Below, in pieces: positions 7,497 to 15,764 of a stretch of 64,000 nucleotides of DNA (position 1 is its first letter; every line of letters starts with the position of its first letter). The stretch is from Nocardia niigatensis NBRC 100131. Its GTDB lineage: Bacteria > Actinomycetota > Actinomycetes > Mycobacteriales > Mycobacteriaceae. The notes under the pieces are model-generated. The model saw nothing but the letters and a program-made list of their open reading frames with translations. It had not been told where the DNA came from and did no database searches. The DNA is taken from the NCBI RefSeq assembly GCF_000308655.1, contig NZ_BAGC01000055.1:62001-126000 (forward strand), given 5' to 3'. The translations under genes were made by a program, and so were the position numbers.

Positions 7497-8573
7497 TCAG
7501 CCAGTGACGGAGAGGTGCTCGCCGTAGAACAGCATCAGACCGGCGGCCGCGGACAGTCCGGCGAGGAGCCAGAAGCGGATGGAGACGGTGGTTTCGGGCC
7601 AGCTACTGAGTTCGAAGTGGTGGTGCATCGGCGCGATGAGGAACAACCGTCGACCGGTTTTGCGGAACACGACGATCTGCAACAGCACCGAGAGGATCTC
7701 GGCGCAGAACAAGGCGCCGATGACTACCATCAGCAGTTCGGTGCGGGTCGTGATCGACAGCCCGGCGAGCAGCCCGCCCAAGGCGAGGGATCCGGTGTCG
7801 CCCATGAAGATTTTCGCTGGTGCTGCGTTCCACCACAGGAATCCCACGCATGCCGCTGCTGTCGCGGCGCAGATGAGTGCCAGGTCCAGCGGGTCGCGCA
7901 CCGTGTAGCAGCCTGCGCCAGGGCGAGTGGTGCAGGAGTTGAGGTACTGCCAGAACGTGATCAACACATAGGCGCCCAGGGTTAGTGCCATGGATCCTGC
8001 GGCCAACCCGTCGAGTCCGTCAGTGATGTTCACTGCGTTAGACCAGGCGGCTACCAGGAAGCAGGCCCACAGCACGAACAGCACAGGCACGAGCGACAGC
8101 CAGCTCAGGTCCCGCATGATCGAAATGTGTCGGCTGGCTGGGGTCAGCCCGGTGCTGTCGGGGAATCGCAGTGCGAGGATGCCGAAAACGATTGCGGCAC
8201 CGAACTGGCCGATGTATTTGCCCTTCGCGGTGAGCCCAAGGTTGCGACGCTTGTATAGCTTGATGAAGTCGTCGAGGAACCCGACCAGCCCCATCGCCGT
8301 GGCCAATCCGAGCACCAGCAACCCTGAGGCCGTCACGCCCGGCGCGTCGTAGCGCAGCCCGATCAGATGCGACCCCAGATAACCGGCCCACATACCGGCA
8401 ACGATGGCGATGCCGCCCATGGTCGGTGTGCCGCGCTTCGCTTGGTGGCTCGAGGGGCCTTCCTGCCGGATCTCCTGCCCCATCTTCGCCCGGGTGAACC
8501 AGCGAACCAGCAACGGCGTCAAGGTGATCGACACCGCCAAGGCAATCGCCACTGCAAACAGGATCTGTCTCAT
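7497..8573 (-). CDS. mraY: phospho-N-acetylmuramoyl-pentapeptide transferase (MraY), solitary copy
   Basis: MraY transfers phospho-MurNAc-pentapeptide from UDP to undecaprenyl phosphate, making lipid I at the inner face of the membrane. The 358-residue length is normal and about ten membrane segments are visible. The expected motifs are present: PTMGG near the first loop, the acidic FLDDF, NITDGLDGLA, MGDTGSLALGG and the HHHFE signature in the last cytoplasmic loop, so the enzyme should be active. The ATG at 8573 is chosen because the protein aligns from MRQILFAVAIALAVS; codons further upstream are intergenic. The usual dcw neighbours (murF, murD, ftsW) are absent, and repeats and remnants surround it, which suggests a second, transferred or duplicated copy. 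Confidence 0.9.
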   Translation of the reverse strand: MRQILFAVAIALAVSITLTPLLVRWFTRAKMGQEIRQEGPSSHQAKRGTPTMGGIAIVAGMWAGYLGSHLIGLRYDAPGVTASGLLVLGLATAMGLVGFLDDFIKLYKRRNLGLTAKGKYIGQFGAAIVFGILALRFPDSTGLTPASRHISIMRDLSWLSLVPVLFVLWACFLVAAWSNAVNITDGLDGLAAGSMALTLGAYVLITFWQYLNSCTTRPGAGCYTVRDPLDLALICAATAAACVGFLWWNAAPAKIFMGDTGSLALGGLLAGLSITTRTELLMVVIGALFCAEILSVLLQIVVFRKTGRRLFLIAPMHHHFELSSWPETTVSIRFWLLAGLSAAAGLMLFYGEHLSVTG

Positions 8574-8744
8574 CCGCCCCACCGATCCGCTACCGAGCCT
8601 GTGGCCCGGCAAATCCGACACGAACACAAACGGTATGAATGGTAGCGAGGCGTAGGGGATGGGCACGCGTCGCTCAGGGGCACCCACGCCGCGATCCGCG
8701 CCCGGGGAGCTTCCAAGCCGGGGGCTTCGCGCCCGACAGGGCCC

Positions 8745-8776
8745 TCTGGCCGAAGTAGTCAGCGCGCTACGCGGCA
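8745..8776 (+). repeat. dispersed palindromic repeat, degenerate copy 6
   Basis: CTCTGGCCG, then AAGTAG, then TCAGCGCGCTACGCGGCAGG. The right arm and tail match the other copies but the left arm has decayed, so the hairpin is weak. Confidence 0.5.
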
Positions 8777-8960
8777 GGACAGTGCGCTGCCACGCGGACA
8801 TGAACGGCCAACCCACCTGTTCTAAACGTTCACTACAGCTGAGGAATTGGCGCGAAATTGCCTTTCTACAGCGGATTGTGCGGGATTCGACCGGTCGCAC
8901 GGCATTCGGCATTACCTGCACTGTCGGCGGTCGGGCAGCCGTCCGAGATGCTCGCGGCCC

Positions 8961-9013
8961 ATTGATCTTCCGAGGTGCCCCGGGCCGGCCGGTTCGGTCA
9001 CCACGACATGCGG
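8961..9013 (+). repeat. dispersed palindromic repeat, degenerate copy 7
   Basis: GATCTTCCG upstream (shared with copy 1), the GGCCGGTTCGGTC core and an ACATGCGG tail are retained, but both arm ends are changed and no longer pair. Confidence 0.4.
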
Positions 9014-9255
9014 AAGGCCGCGCCCCCGCCGGGTCACCGCCCCGCGAGACCCCGTTCTGCAGCCAGTTGGATCGACTGCTCAACGCCGGCAGCTCCTAGT
9101 CGAGAGCCTGCTGACCGCGAACGACGCGGCCAGCTCCGCGGCTGCCGAGCACGCGCACGATGGCGGTCATCGCGCACCCCCGGCGTTGGCGGCCTTGATG
9201 ATTCGGCGGCGGAAGGCGGCCACGCCGCTGCGCGGCTTCGGAGACTGCCGCCTCG

Positions 9256-9462
9256 GTGGAGCCTTCGGACCAGGCGGCGGTGCGCGCTTCATCGCGGCCG
9301 CCGGGGCGCACGGCGACCTGGCAGCACGATGGCCTGACGCGGGCCGAGCGGTCGCGAGCGCTGCGCGACGCAGTGCGCGATGGCTGGGACGCCGACGCAG
9401 TGCGGCTCGCGCTGCCGATCGGCAGGCAACCGGCGCTGTTCGATCCGGATGAGGCGCTGTGA
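9256..9462 (+). CDS. short hypothetical reading frame, 68 aa
   Basis: The C-terminal half (LTRAERSRALRDAVRDGWD, then DADAVRLALPIGRQPALFDP) reads like a structured, charged helical protein end. It also follows the GC3-rich codon pattern of real genes here. The frame is open back to a stop at 9196-9198 and has no good ribosome binding site. It may be the 3' end of a longer decayed gene. No family recognised. Confidence 0.3.
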   Translation: MEPSDQAAVRASSRPPGRTATWQHDGLTRAERSRALRDAVRDGWDADAVRLALPIGRQPALFDPDEAL

Positions 9463-9831
9463 GCCGGATCTGTCGGTACCGCTAGGTACAACTGGGGCAA
9501 CGTGCTCCGCGACGACAACAGTGCTGGGCGGGAAAGAGGGCGGGGTCATGGTGGAGGCTGCCGGTCAGCTGCTCGCTGCCGCAGTCGGACAACCACATCG
9601 AGGCATCGGGGGTTCCTCGCCGATGTTCCACGACCCCGGTGCCAGTGGTCTGCCGTCTTCAACCCTGTGCACTCGTCTGCCAGCTCCTGCCATGGCGCAC
9701 TGAGCATGTCGGACATCGACGCTCGACTGTTGCTGTCGAGAAATGTCACCGCACCGAGAGCCCAGCTGACACCAACGCGATCACAGCAGCCGCAATTCGC
9801 AGCTGCCGCACCCCCGGAGCTTCGCAAAGGC
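9463..9831. other. gene-free stretch
   Basis: No frame with a start signal or family motif; ends at the fprB terminator. Confidence 0.4.
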
Positions 9832-9873
9832 GAAGGCCGCCGCACGCCCAGGGGGTGGCGTACGGCGGCCTTC
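9832..9873 (-). terminator. strong hairpin terminator after fprB
   Basis: GAAGGCCGCCG-ACGCC pairs with GGCGT-CGGCGGCCTTC: a 16-bp stem with one mismatch and an 8-nt loop, 26 bp beyond the fprB stop. Confidence 0.75.
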
Positions 9874-9899
9874 ATGGCGCGGCGCTGACCGGGGTGGGG

Positions 9900-11483
9900 T
9901 CAGCGGCGCACCATCAGGGGAAGCTTGCGGCGGGGGCGGTTGACCGCGCCGCCACGGATGGCGTGCGGCTGACGCTCGCCGACCAGTCGGTCGAAATCGC
10001 CTGCGCTGCAGGCCGGTTGGGCCAGTCGGCCCGCATTGAAGTCGTCCACCAGCTGACGCACGGTCTGCTGCGCGCACGACTTGTTGGTACCGATGAACCC
10101 GGTCGGGCCACGCTTGATCCAGCCGGTGACATACGCGCCCGGCACCACCGAACCGCCCGACTCCTCGAGCACCCGGCCGTCCATGTTCGGGATGACCCCG
10201 GCCCGCTCGTCGAACGGCACACCCGGCAGGGCCGCACCCCGGTAGCCCACCGAGGTGAGTACCAGCCCGGCGTCGATGGTTTCGACGGCCTCGGTCGGAA
10301 CTGCGTGCACCGCACCGTCATCGCCGGTGACGAGTTCGTTGCGCACCACCTCGACCCCGGTCACCCGGTCCACGCCCGCGATGGCGACCGGCGCCGACAG
10401 GTACCGGAAGACGATGCGCTTGCGCCCGCCCACCGGCCGATCGGCCAAGCCGCGCAACAGCTTCAGCTTGTGCTCGACCTTCTGCGACATGCCCTCGACG
10501 ATCTCGGGGATCTCCCCCTCGACCACGATGTCGACATCCGCGCCCAGCAGGCCCACGAATTCCGGCACGGTGAAGGCGGATTCGGCCGGGCCGCGCCGGC
10601 CCAGGATCACGACTTCCTCGATATTGCTGCGCCGCAGGGCATTCAGCGCCCGCTGCGACACATCGGTGGCGACCAGCAGCTCCGGATCGGTGGTGAGAAT
10701 GCGGGCGACGTCCAGCGCCACATTGCCGTTGCCGACGATCACCGCGCGCTCGTGCGACAGATCGAAGAACCGGCCCGCCTGGTCCGGGTGCCCGTTGTAC
10801 CAGGCCACGAAGTCGGTGGCGGAGGTGCTGCCCGGCAGCCCCTCACCCGGAATCCCGAGCTTGCGGTCCGAGGACGCGCCGACCGCGTAGATCACCGCGT
10901 GGTGATGCGCCAGCAGTTCCTCGTGCGAGACGTGCTGTCCCACATTCACGTTCAGGTAGGACCCGAAGCCCGGCTGCGCCGAGATCACGTCGTAGAGGTC
11001 CCCGACCTTGCGGGTCTTGGTGTGATCGGGCGCGACACCGAAGCGGGCCAAGCCGTACGGCGTGGTCAATCTGTCGAACACGGTCACGGCGACACCGGGC
11101 TGGGTGAGCAGTTCGTCGGCCGCGTACATGGCCGAGGGCCCGGAGCCGACGACCGCCACCCGCAGCGGTTCACGCCCGGGCTTGACCTCCGCCGCCGGAA
11201 TCGGCATGGCCAGCAGCGGCCGCGGCCGCTCCTGCCGGTAGAAGTCGGCATTGATCTCGATGAAGGGCAGCTGCTCCTTGGTCAGCTTCTTCGACGAGGT
11301 GATGGCGTCCACCGGGCACGCGGTGGCGCACGCCCCGCAGTCCACACAGGCCTGCGGGTCGACGTAGAGCATTTCCGCGGTCAGGAAGTCCGGCTCGTCG
11401 GGAGTCGGATGGATGCAGTTGACCGGGCAGGCGTAGACGCAGGACGCGTCGCTGCAACAGGATTGGGTGACAACGTACGGCAC
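9900..11483 (-). CDS. fprB: ferredoxin / ferredoxin-NADP reductase fusion (FprB type)
   Basis: A 527-residue fusion of a ferredoxin with an adrenodoxin-reductase-type flavoenzyme; it passes electrons from NADPH through FAD to its own iron-sulfur centres and then to oxygenases. Residues 1-60 carry two clusters of cysteines (about C9, C15, C19, C23 and the CVDCGACATACP run at 46-57), as in 7Fe ferredoxins. The FAD motif VAVVGSGPSAMYA is near residues 109-121 and the NADP motif AVIVGNGNVALDV near 247-259. The conserved GWIKRGPTGFIGTN is close to the end. The GTG at 11483 has an AAGGGGGA site upstream. It starts 16 bp after the diiron-oxygenase gene, which it probably supplies with electrons. Confidence 0.92.
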   Translation of the reverse strand: MPYVVTQSCCSDASCVYACPVNCIHPTPDEPDFLTAEMLYVDPQACVDCGACATACPVDAITSSKKLTKEQLPFIEINADFYRQERPRPLLAMPIPAAEVKPGREPLRVAVVGSGPSAMYAADELLTQPGVAVTVFDRLTTPYGLARFGVAPDHTKTRKVGDLYDVISAQPGFGSYLNVNVGQHVSHEELLAHHHAVIYAVGASSDRKLGIPGEGLPGSTSATDFVAWYNGHPDQAGRFFDLSHERAVIVGNGNVALDVARILTTDPELLVATDVSQRALNALRRSNIEEVVILGRRGPAESAFTVPEFVGLLGADVDIVVEGEIPEIVEGMSQKVEHKLKLLRGLADRPVGGRKRIVFRYLSAPVAIAGVDRVTGVEVVRNELVTGDDGAVHAVPTEAVETIDAGLVLTSVGYRGAALPGVPFDERAGVIPNMDGRVLEESGGSVVPGAYVTGWIKRGPTGFIGTNKSCAQQTVRQLVDDFNAGRLAQPACSAGDFDRLVGERQPHAIRGGAVNRPRRKLPLMVRR

Positions 11484-11499
11484 TGTACGTCCCCCTTCC

Positions 11500-12504
11500 C
11501 TACGCGACCTTGCCGGAGCGGATCGGCTCCGAGCGGTAGCGCGAGCCCGGGCCGTCGATGCCCAGCAGCTTCCAGACCCGCTTGGAGATCGGGTTCATCA
11601 GACCGATCTCGTGGGCCAGCGCGCGCACGTCGACGAAGTAGTCGCTGAAGACCTGCCTGGCCTCCTTGGAGCCGTAGAACAGCTCCTTGCGCACCTGCTC
11701 CGGAATGTCGAACTCCTGGAAGAACTTCTTCGGCGGGGTTGCGATGGAGCGGCCCAGGATGAACATGATGATCGGCATGGCGATCGAGAGGATGAAGCGG
11801 TTGGCCGCATTCCGCTCGGGCACATGGTGCTTGAGGAACTCGTGCGCGAAGGAGATGTGGCGCGCCTCCTCGGCGACGTGAATGCTCATGACGCCGCGCA
11901 TGATCGGGTGCACCTCCTCACCCGAACGCAGGATCTGCTTCTGGATGTGATCGATCGGCTCCTCGCCGGCGAGCACGGCCATGAAGAACAGGTTCGGGAA
12001 CGCGATCGCGACCGGCACGCCGAGTAGGCGCAGCTGGCGGACCAGCGGGCCCATGCCTGGAACGTCCACGCCGATGCGGTTCACCATCTCCTGGAACATC
12101 AGGGTGTGGTTGAGTTCCTCGGCCATCTCATGGGTGCAGTAGCGGAATTCCGCGTCACCGTTGGGCAGCGCGAAGGTGTGGTTCACCATGCCGCTGATCA
12201 GGATGGACTCGAACTGCAGGCCGACCTTGGCGATATTGGCCTGGCGGTACTTGCCGACCGCGATCTGCTGGTCCACCGTCAGCGACTGGTACCAGTCGTG
12301 GCGGCCGAGCGGGTCCGCGGACTCCGGCAGGATCCAGCGCTCGGGGCGGGCGTCGGCGTCGAAGTCCGGGTTGTCCCAGTCGATGTCCTCGTAGGGGTCG
12401 AAGTGCTTGTTCACCGACCCTTCCGAGAGCAGCAGCAGCTTGTTGGCGTACTCCTGAGCTTCGGCAACCACGGGGTCGTCAAGGGGGGTCGTGGTCGGAG
12501 ACAT
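11500..12504 (-). CDS. AurF-like diiron oxygenase, 334 aa
   Basis: A helical non-haem diiron protein of the AurF (p-aminobenzoate N-oxygenase) superfamily. Iron ligands are visible as E-x-x-H pairs: HEMAEELNHTLMFQEM in the middle and HVAEEARHISFAHEFL further on, with an earlier LQFESILISGMVNHTF helix giving the first Glu. Enzymes of this group oxidise amines or other substrates with O2 and need an electron donor. The ATG at 12504 is preceded by GGAGAGG at good distance; the longer frame upstream is untranslated leader. The fprB gene follows 16 bp downstream in the same operon, an arrangement I recall from mycobacteria (Rv0885-Rv0886). The substrate is unknown. Confidence 0.82.
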   Translation of the reverse strand: MSPTTTPLDDPVVAEAQEYANKLLLLSEGSVNKHFDPYEDIDWDNPDFDADARPERWILPESADPLGRHDWYQSLTVDQQIAVGKYRQANIAKVGLQFESILISGMVNHTFALPNGDAEFRYCTHEMAEELNHTLMFQEMVNRIGVDVPGMGPLVRQLRLLGVPVAIAFPNLFFMAVLAGEEPIDHIQKQILRSGEEVHPIMRGVMSIHVAEEARHISFAHEFLKHHVPERNAANRFILSIAMPIIMFILGRSIATPPKKFFQEFDIPEQVRKELFYGSKEARQVFSDYFVDVRALAHEIGLMNPISKRVWKLLGIDGPGSRYRSEPIRSGKVA

Positions 12505-12649
12505 CGTCGTCACCTCTCCAGTCAGTGGCGTTATGTGTACCCCATAGTTACACCAAATAGGAGAGGCGTCAACAGCTCGTCCGCACGATGCTTGCACGAG
12601 CTAGCACCGATTAGCACGCGCGGCCGCGGCGAACCGGCGAGTAGCAGGA

Positions 12650-13010
12650 CAAATGATCACCGCAAAGCGCTGCTGCCCTGGTGACACGCCGGAGCATGCC
12701 CGTCAGTGAATGCGGCCGGCGAGGGCCCGGATCCTGGTCGATCAGCGCCTGCCGGGACGCGATGGCGGCACCGTCGGCGATCGTCCGCTCCGGGTCCGAG
12801 GCCACCACCGGACGCGCCAGTTCCTTGGCGAGCACCTGCGCCACCGACCACCAGGATCCGATCCACATCGGCCATGGTCACATCCACGACGCGCAGGCAC
12901 CGATAGACCAGCGCCAGCGAACGGCGAATGTGCTCATTGCGCAACTCACCCGCATCGGCGTCCCAACCACCGGACACGAGATTGTCCGCACCTGCGCCGT
13001 TACGCCACAC
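12650..13010 (-). pseudogene. frameshifted remnant of an Hsp70-like (actin-fold ATPase) protein
   Basis: The minus strand reads NEHIRRSLALVYRCLRVVD, then TMADVDRILVVGG in one frame. It then continues in the next frame as SVAQVLAKELARPVVASDP and ERTIADGAAIASRQALID. Together this is the C-terminal part of the Hsp70-type nucleotide-binding domain (DID.V.LVGGSSR.P.V...L....G......DP..AVA.GAA). A small deletion near 12845 removes the usual SSRMP residues and shifts the frame. The N-terminal two thirds are missing. Closest intact relatives would be actinobacterial Hsp70-family regulators. Confidence 0.6.
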
Positions 13011-13146
13011 AACAGTGCTGTCCAGGCAGGTGACCGCGAATCAGCCCGCGCGCCTTCGGATGGCGCAAGGTTTGCGCGAGCTCGGCTGTTCGCCCGATAC
13101 GGGACAGTGGAGGTCAACGCGTCGGATGGGCCTGGAGTAGACGACA

Positions 13147-13183
13147 ATCGCCCCCGCTCCGAGCGATCCGGAGCGGGGGCGAT
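13147..13183 (-). terminator. terminator of the amidase gene
   Basis: ATCGCCCCCGCTCC pairs with GGAGCGGGGGCGAT: a perfect 14-bp stem with a 9-nt loop, 22 bp beyond the amidase stop. Confidence 0.8.
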
Positions 13184-13204
13184 CAGTAGCCGGGTGGTGC
13201 GGGA

Positions 13205-14878
13205 TTACTTCGCAGCGCTGCTGAGCAGCGTGTTGCTCAGCACCGACACGACGCTGTAGGCCAGGTTGAGCAGATCGGGAGCGAGACCCGAATCGCCCGT
13301 GAGCATCTTGGCCAGCGGGCCGAGCAACTTGACGGCCATCTGCACCAGCGTGCTCACGGAGGTCACGCCCAGCCCGTTGGACTTGGAATTCTTGTCGAAC
13401 GCCGGGGCCTGTGCCCCCGGAGTCGACTGCGAACCCTGGAGACCCGGCGTGACCGTCATCGGACCGCCGGTAGTGCCCGGCTGTTGCGGTTTGCCCGGCT
13501 GTTGCGGCGCACGCTGATCCGCGATCGCCCGCGCCGCGGGCTTGGACTGCCCGGGCTGGGCCGCCTGCGGCTGGGCACCGGGTTGCGGACCGGACTTCGG
13601 CTGCGCACCGGGCAGCTGCGACTGTTCCCAGCTGTTCAGGAACTGATCGGCGAGCAGCTGGACGATCTGCAGTCCGCTCTCGAGCGTCGCCTCACCCGGC
13701 TGCTGCTGCGCCGGGACCGGATTCTGTTGCGCCGGAACTGAATTCTGCTGTGCCGGCGCGGGAGCCGTCGATCCGGGCAGCTGTCCCGGCTGGGCCGGAG
13801 TCTGTCCCGGCTGGGCCGGAACCGCCGGAACGGTGGTCTGCGGCGCCTGCGCCGGCACCACCACCGGTTGCGACTGCGGAGCCGCCGCCTGCGGCGTCTG
13901 CGGTGTCGGTGCCGGTTTCTGTTGCGCCGGAACCGGATTCTGTTCCGCGGGAGCGACAGCCTGCGGCGTCGGAGCCGGCACGGGCTGCGCCGGTGTGGCC
14001 GTCGGCTGCGCATCGGCGGGCTGCGCCGGAACCTGCTGTCCCGGTTGCGTTCCCGGCTCGGACGCCTTGCCGGTGTCGGCGGGCACCGGCACGCCGAGCA
14101 GATAGGACGCGATACCCGTGGTGATGGTGACAGCGTGCTTGAGCTGTCCCTCGGGGGTTTCCAGCTGCTGCGCGTCCTCGGCATTGGCGCCGTTGCCCAT
14201 TTCGAGGAACACGTCGGGGACGGTGGTCAGCGCGGGCCCGGCGATGTCGGAGCGAGTCTGAAGCCCGTCGACCGCGCCGTTGTAGGTGGCGACCTGATAC
14301 CCACTCTGCACGTAGGCGTCCCGCATGGCCTTGGAGGCGGCCAGCCCGGCGCCCGACTGCACGTCGTTGACCTTGGCATCGGCGACGGGCAGCGCCGGCA
14401 CGATGAGATGGAAGCCGTGCCCGTCTGCGGGACCGCTGTCGGCGTGGATGCTGAGTGCGATGTCGGCGCCGGAGGCATTGGCGGCCTTGGCCCGATCGTC
14501 GATGCAGCCACCCCAGCCGGTGTCGTCGGGGCGACTCATGACCACGTGCGCGCCCAGGCCCTCGAGCGAGGTGCGCACCAGTTGCGCGACGTTCCAGTTG
14601 ATGGTGTGTTCGGCTATGCCGTGCAGGGTCGTCATGCCGGTGGTCTGGCACGCTTTGGTGCCGCCGCGACCGTCACTGACCTGCTTGTTCTCGTCCTGGG
14701 TGTGATTGGCGCCCTGATGGCCCGGGTCCAGGAAGATGGTCTTCCCGGCGAGCTTCTGGGGCAGCTCCGGCAGCGCGGGCGCGGCCAGGGCGGCGACCGG
14801 GACGATCCCGGCCACGGTGGTGATGGCCGCCGCGGTGACGGCGGTGCAGATTCCGGCCTTAGTGATGCTTGGCTTCAT
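13205..14878 (-). CDS. secreted N-acetylmuramoyl-L-alanine amidase with Pro/Gln-rich tail
   Basis: A 557-residue exported peptidoglycan amidase of the zinc Amidase_3 family (mycobacterial Rv3717/Ami1 type), which cuts the bond between MurNAc and the stem peptide. A signal peptide (to about residue 32) is followed by the catalytic domain at about 40-245. It contains the zinc and catalytic residues in FLDPGHQG, GIAEHTINWNVA, IALSIHADSG and VFLEMGNG. From about residue 255 to 480 the chain is low complexity, dominated by Pro, Gln and Ala with repeated PAQQNPVPAQQ-like units. A final segment of about 70 residues is hydrophobic/helical. The tail may span or bind the wall. Start at 14878 is set by the signal peptide. 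No operon partner. Confidence 0.85.
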   Translation of the reverse strand: MKPSITKAGICTAVTAAAITTVAGIVPVAALAAPALPELPQKLAGKTIFLDPGHQGANHTQDENKQVSDGRGGTKACQTTGMTTLHGIAEHTINWNVAQLVRTSLEGLGAHVVMSRPDDTGWGGCIDDRAKAANASGADIALSIHADSGPADGHGFHLIVPALPVADAKVNDVQSGAGLAASKAMRDAYVQSGYQVATYNGAVDGLQTRSDIAGPALTTVPDVFLEMGNGANAEDAQQLETPEGQLKHAVTITTGIASYLLGVPVPADTGKASEPGTQPGQQVPAQPADAQPTATPAQPVPAPTPQAVAPAEQNPVPAQQKPAPTPQTPQAAAPQSQPVVVPAQAPQTTVPAVPAQPGQTPAQPGQLPGSTAPAPAQQNSVPAQQNPVPAQQQPGEATLESGLQIVQLLADQFLNSWEQSQLPGAQPKSGPQPGAQPQAAQPGQSKPAARAIADQRAPQQPGKPQQPGTTGGPMTVTPGLQGSQSTPGAQAPAFDKNSKSNGLGVTSVSTLVQMAVKLLGPLAKMLTGDSGLAPDLLNLAYSVVSVLSNTLLSSAAK

Positions 14879-15161
14879 AAGCGGACGGCGCTCGGGGCTG
14901 AGCGCCCCTCCCTTCCCACTAGTAACACCAGACCCATTTGGCCACTCTGACAACATCAGTTACTTTCTGGCAAGCTTCGTGATGGAACCGTTACCAGTGG
15001 TCAGACGTCCGAAACCCAGCATTCTCAGCATGACCGGGCGCAATGAGCAAAAGACCACTACAGCCACTATCGCGCACTCCCCCGCCCCGATCCGGACGAC
15101 GCGCCCGCGCGAAATCAGGACGACACGCCAGCGCAGAACCGCACGACGCGCCGACACGAAT
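14879..15161. other. gene-free stretch upstream of the amidase
   Basis: Holds the amidase promoter on the minus strand (region near 14930-15000 is less GC-rich). A 71-codon minus frame here has no family features and is not supported. Confidence 0.4.
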
Positions 15162-15193
15162 CCGCCCCCGCACATCGAAGGGTGCGGGGGCGG
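15162..15193 (-). terminator. terminator of the Rieske lipoprotein gene
   Basis: CCGCCCCCGCAC pairs perfectly with GTGCGGGGGCGG (12-bp stem, 8-nt loop), 20 bp after the stop. Confidence 0.8.
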
Positions 15194-15213
15194 TCAAGTC
15201 GGTGGCAGGTGCG

Positions 15214-15675
15214 TCAGGCGGAGACGATCTGATCCCCGTTGACGCTGATGGCCCGCGGGTCCAGCGCGCGCGGCGCGGGACCGCCGGCGACCGTCCCGTC
15301 CAGGTGGAAGGTGCTGCCGTGGCACGGGCATTTGATCAGGCCGTCCTCGACGGCATTCACCTTGCAACCCAGATGCGTACAGGTCGACGAGAACCCGTCG
15401 AAGGTGCCGGCGACGGGCTGGGTGATGACGGTGTCACCGGTGATGATGCCGCCGCCTACCGGAACGTCGCTGGTATTCGCAAGGACCGCGCCCTGCTTCT
15501 TGGCCTGGGCCGGATCGTTCTTGGCCGGAACCGCATTGGGCGCGGCCGAGGCGGGCTTGTCGGTGGTGCTGCTGCAGGCTACGGCCGTGAGCGCGGTCGC
15601 GGCGACCGCGGTGGTGGCCAGGGCGGTCCGGCGGTCCATGCGGAACCCGCCGGGTGCCGGGGTGGTATCGGTCAT
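15214..15675 (-). CDS. Tat-exported Rieske [2Fe-2S] lipoprotein, 153 aa
   Basis: The N-terminus contains a twin-arginine signal (MDRRTALATTAVAATA) ending in a lipobox-like AVAC, so the protein should be exported folded and lipid-anchored. The domain at about residues 65-150 has both Rieske motifs, CTHLGC and CPCHGS, giving the two Cys and two His ligands of a [2Fe-2S] centre. It is too short to be the cytochrome bc1 Rieske subunit and lacks that protein's membrane region. It is therefore more likely a stand-alone electron-transfer or redox-sensing protein. It lies 89 bp downstream of an ECF sigma gene in the same direction. Confidence 0.85.
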   Translation of the reverse strand: MTDTTPAPGGFRMDRRTALATTAVAATALTAVACSSTTDKPASAAPNAVPAKNDPAQAKKQGAVLANTSDVPVGGGIITGDTVITQPVAGTFDGFSSTCTHLGCKVNAVEDGLIKCPCHGSTFHLDGTVAGGPAPRALDPRAISVNGDQIVSA

Positions 15676-15764
15676 CGGTAACTCCTAGCTCGAGGCCGAA
15701 CCGGTGTGGATCGGCCGCTGCTTGTTCGACGTGCGGAGGGGTCCGTGGGTTCACCTGCTTCGGG

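Larger units (their letters stand above)
8574..9255. other. gene-free stretch with degenerate repeat copies
   Basis: No frame with a family motif. The left end carries the mraY promoter on the minus strand; the middle and right contain two degenerate copies of the dispersed repeat, annotated separately. A short minus-strand pair of frames near 9100-9200 overlaps by ATGA but is too small to support. Confidence 0.45.

Noticed and set aside
9096..9200. Two tiny minus-strand frames with an ATGA overlap
   Set aside because: Too short and without start signal or family match; could be chance in GC-rich DNA.
9639..11648. 669-codon plus-strand frame opposite fprB
   Set aside because: Composition shadow of a GC-rich gene; fprB has both cofactor motifs and the iron-sulfur cysteines on the minus strand.
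14960..15175. 71-codon minus-strand frame upstream of the amidase
   Set aside because: No ribosome binding site or recognisable pattern; overlaps the likely amidase promoter.
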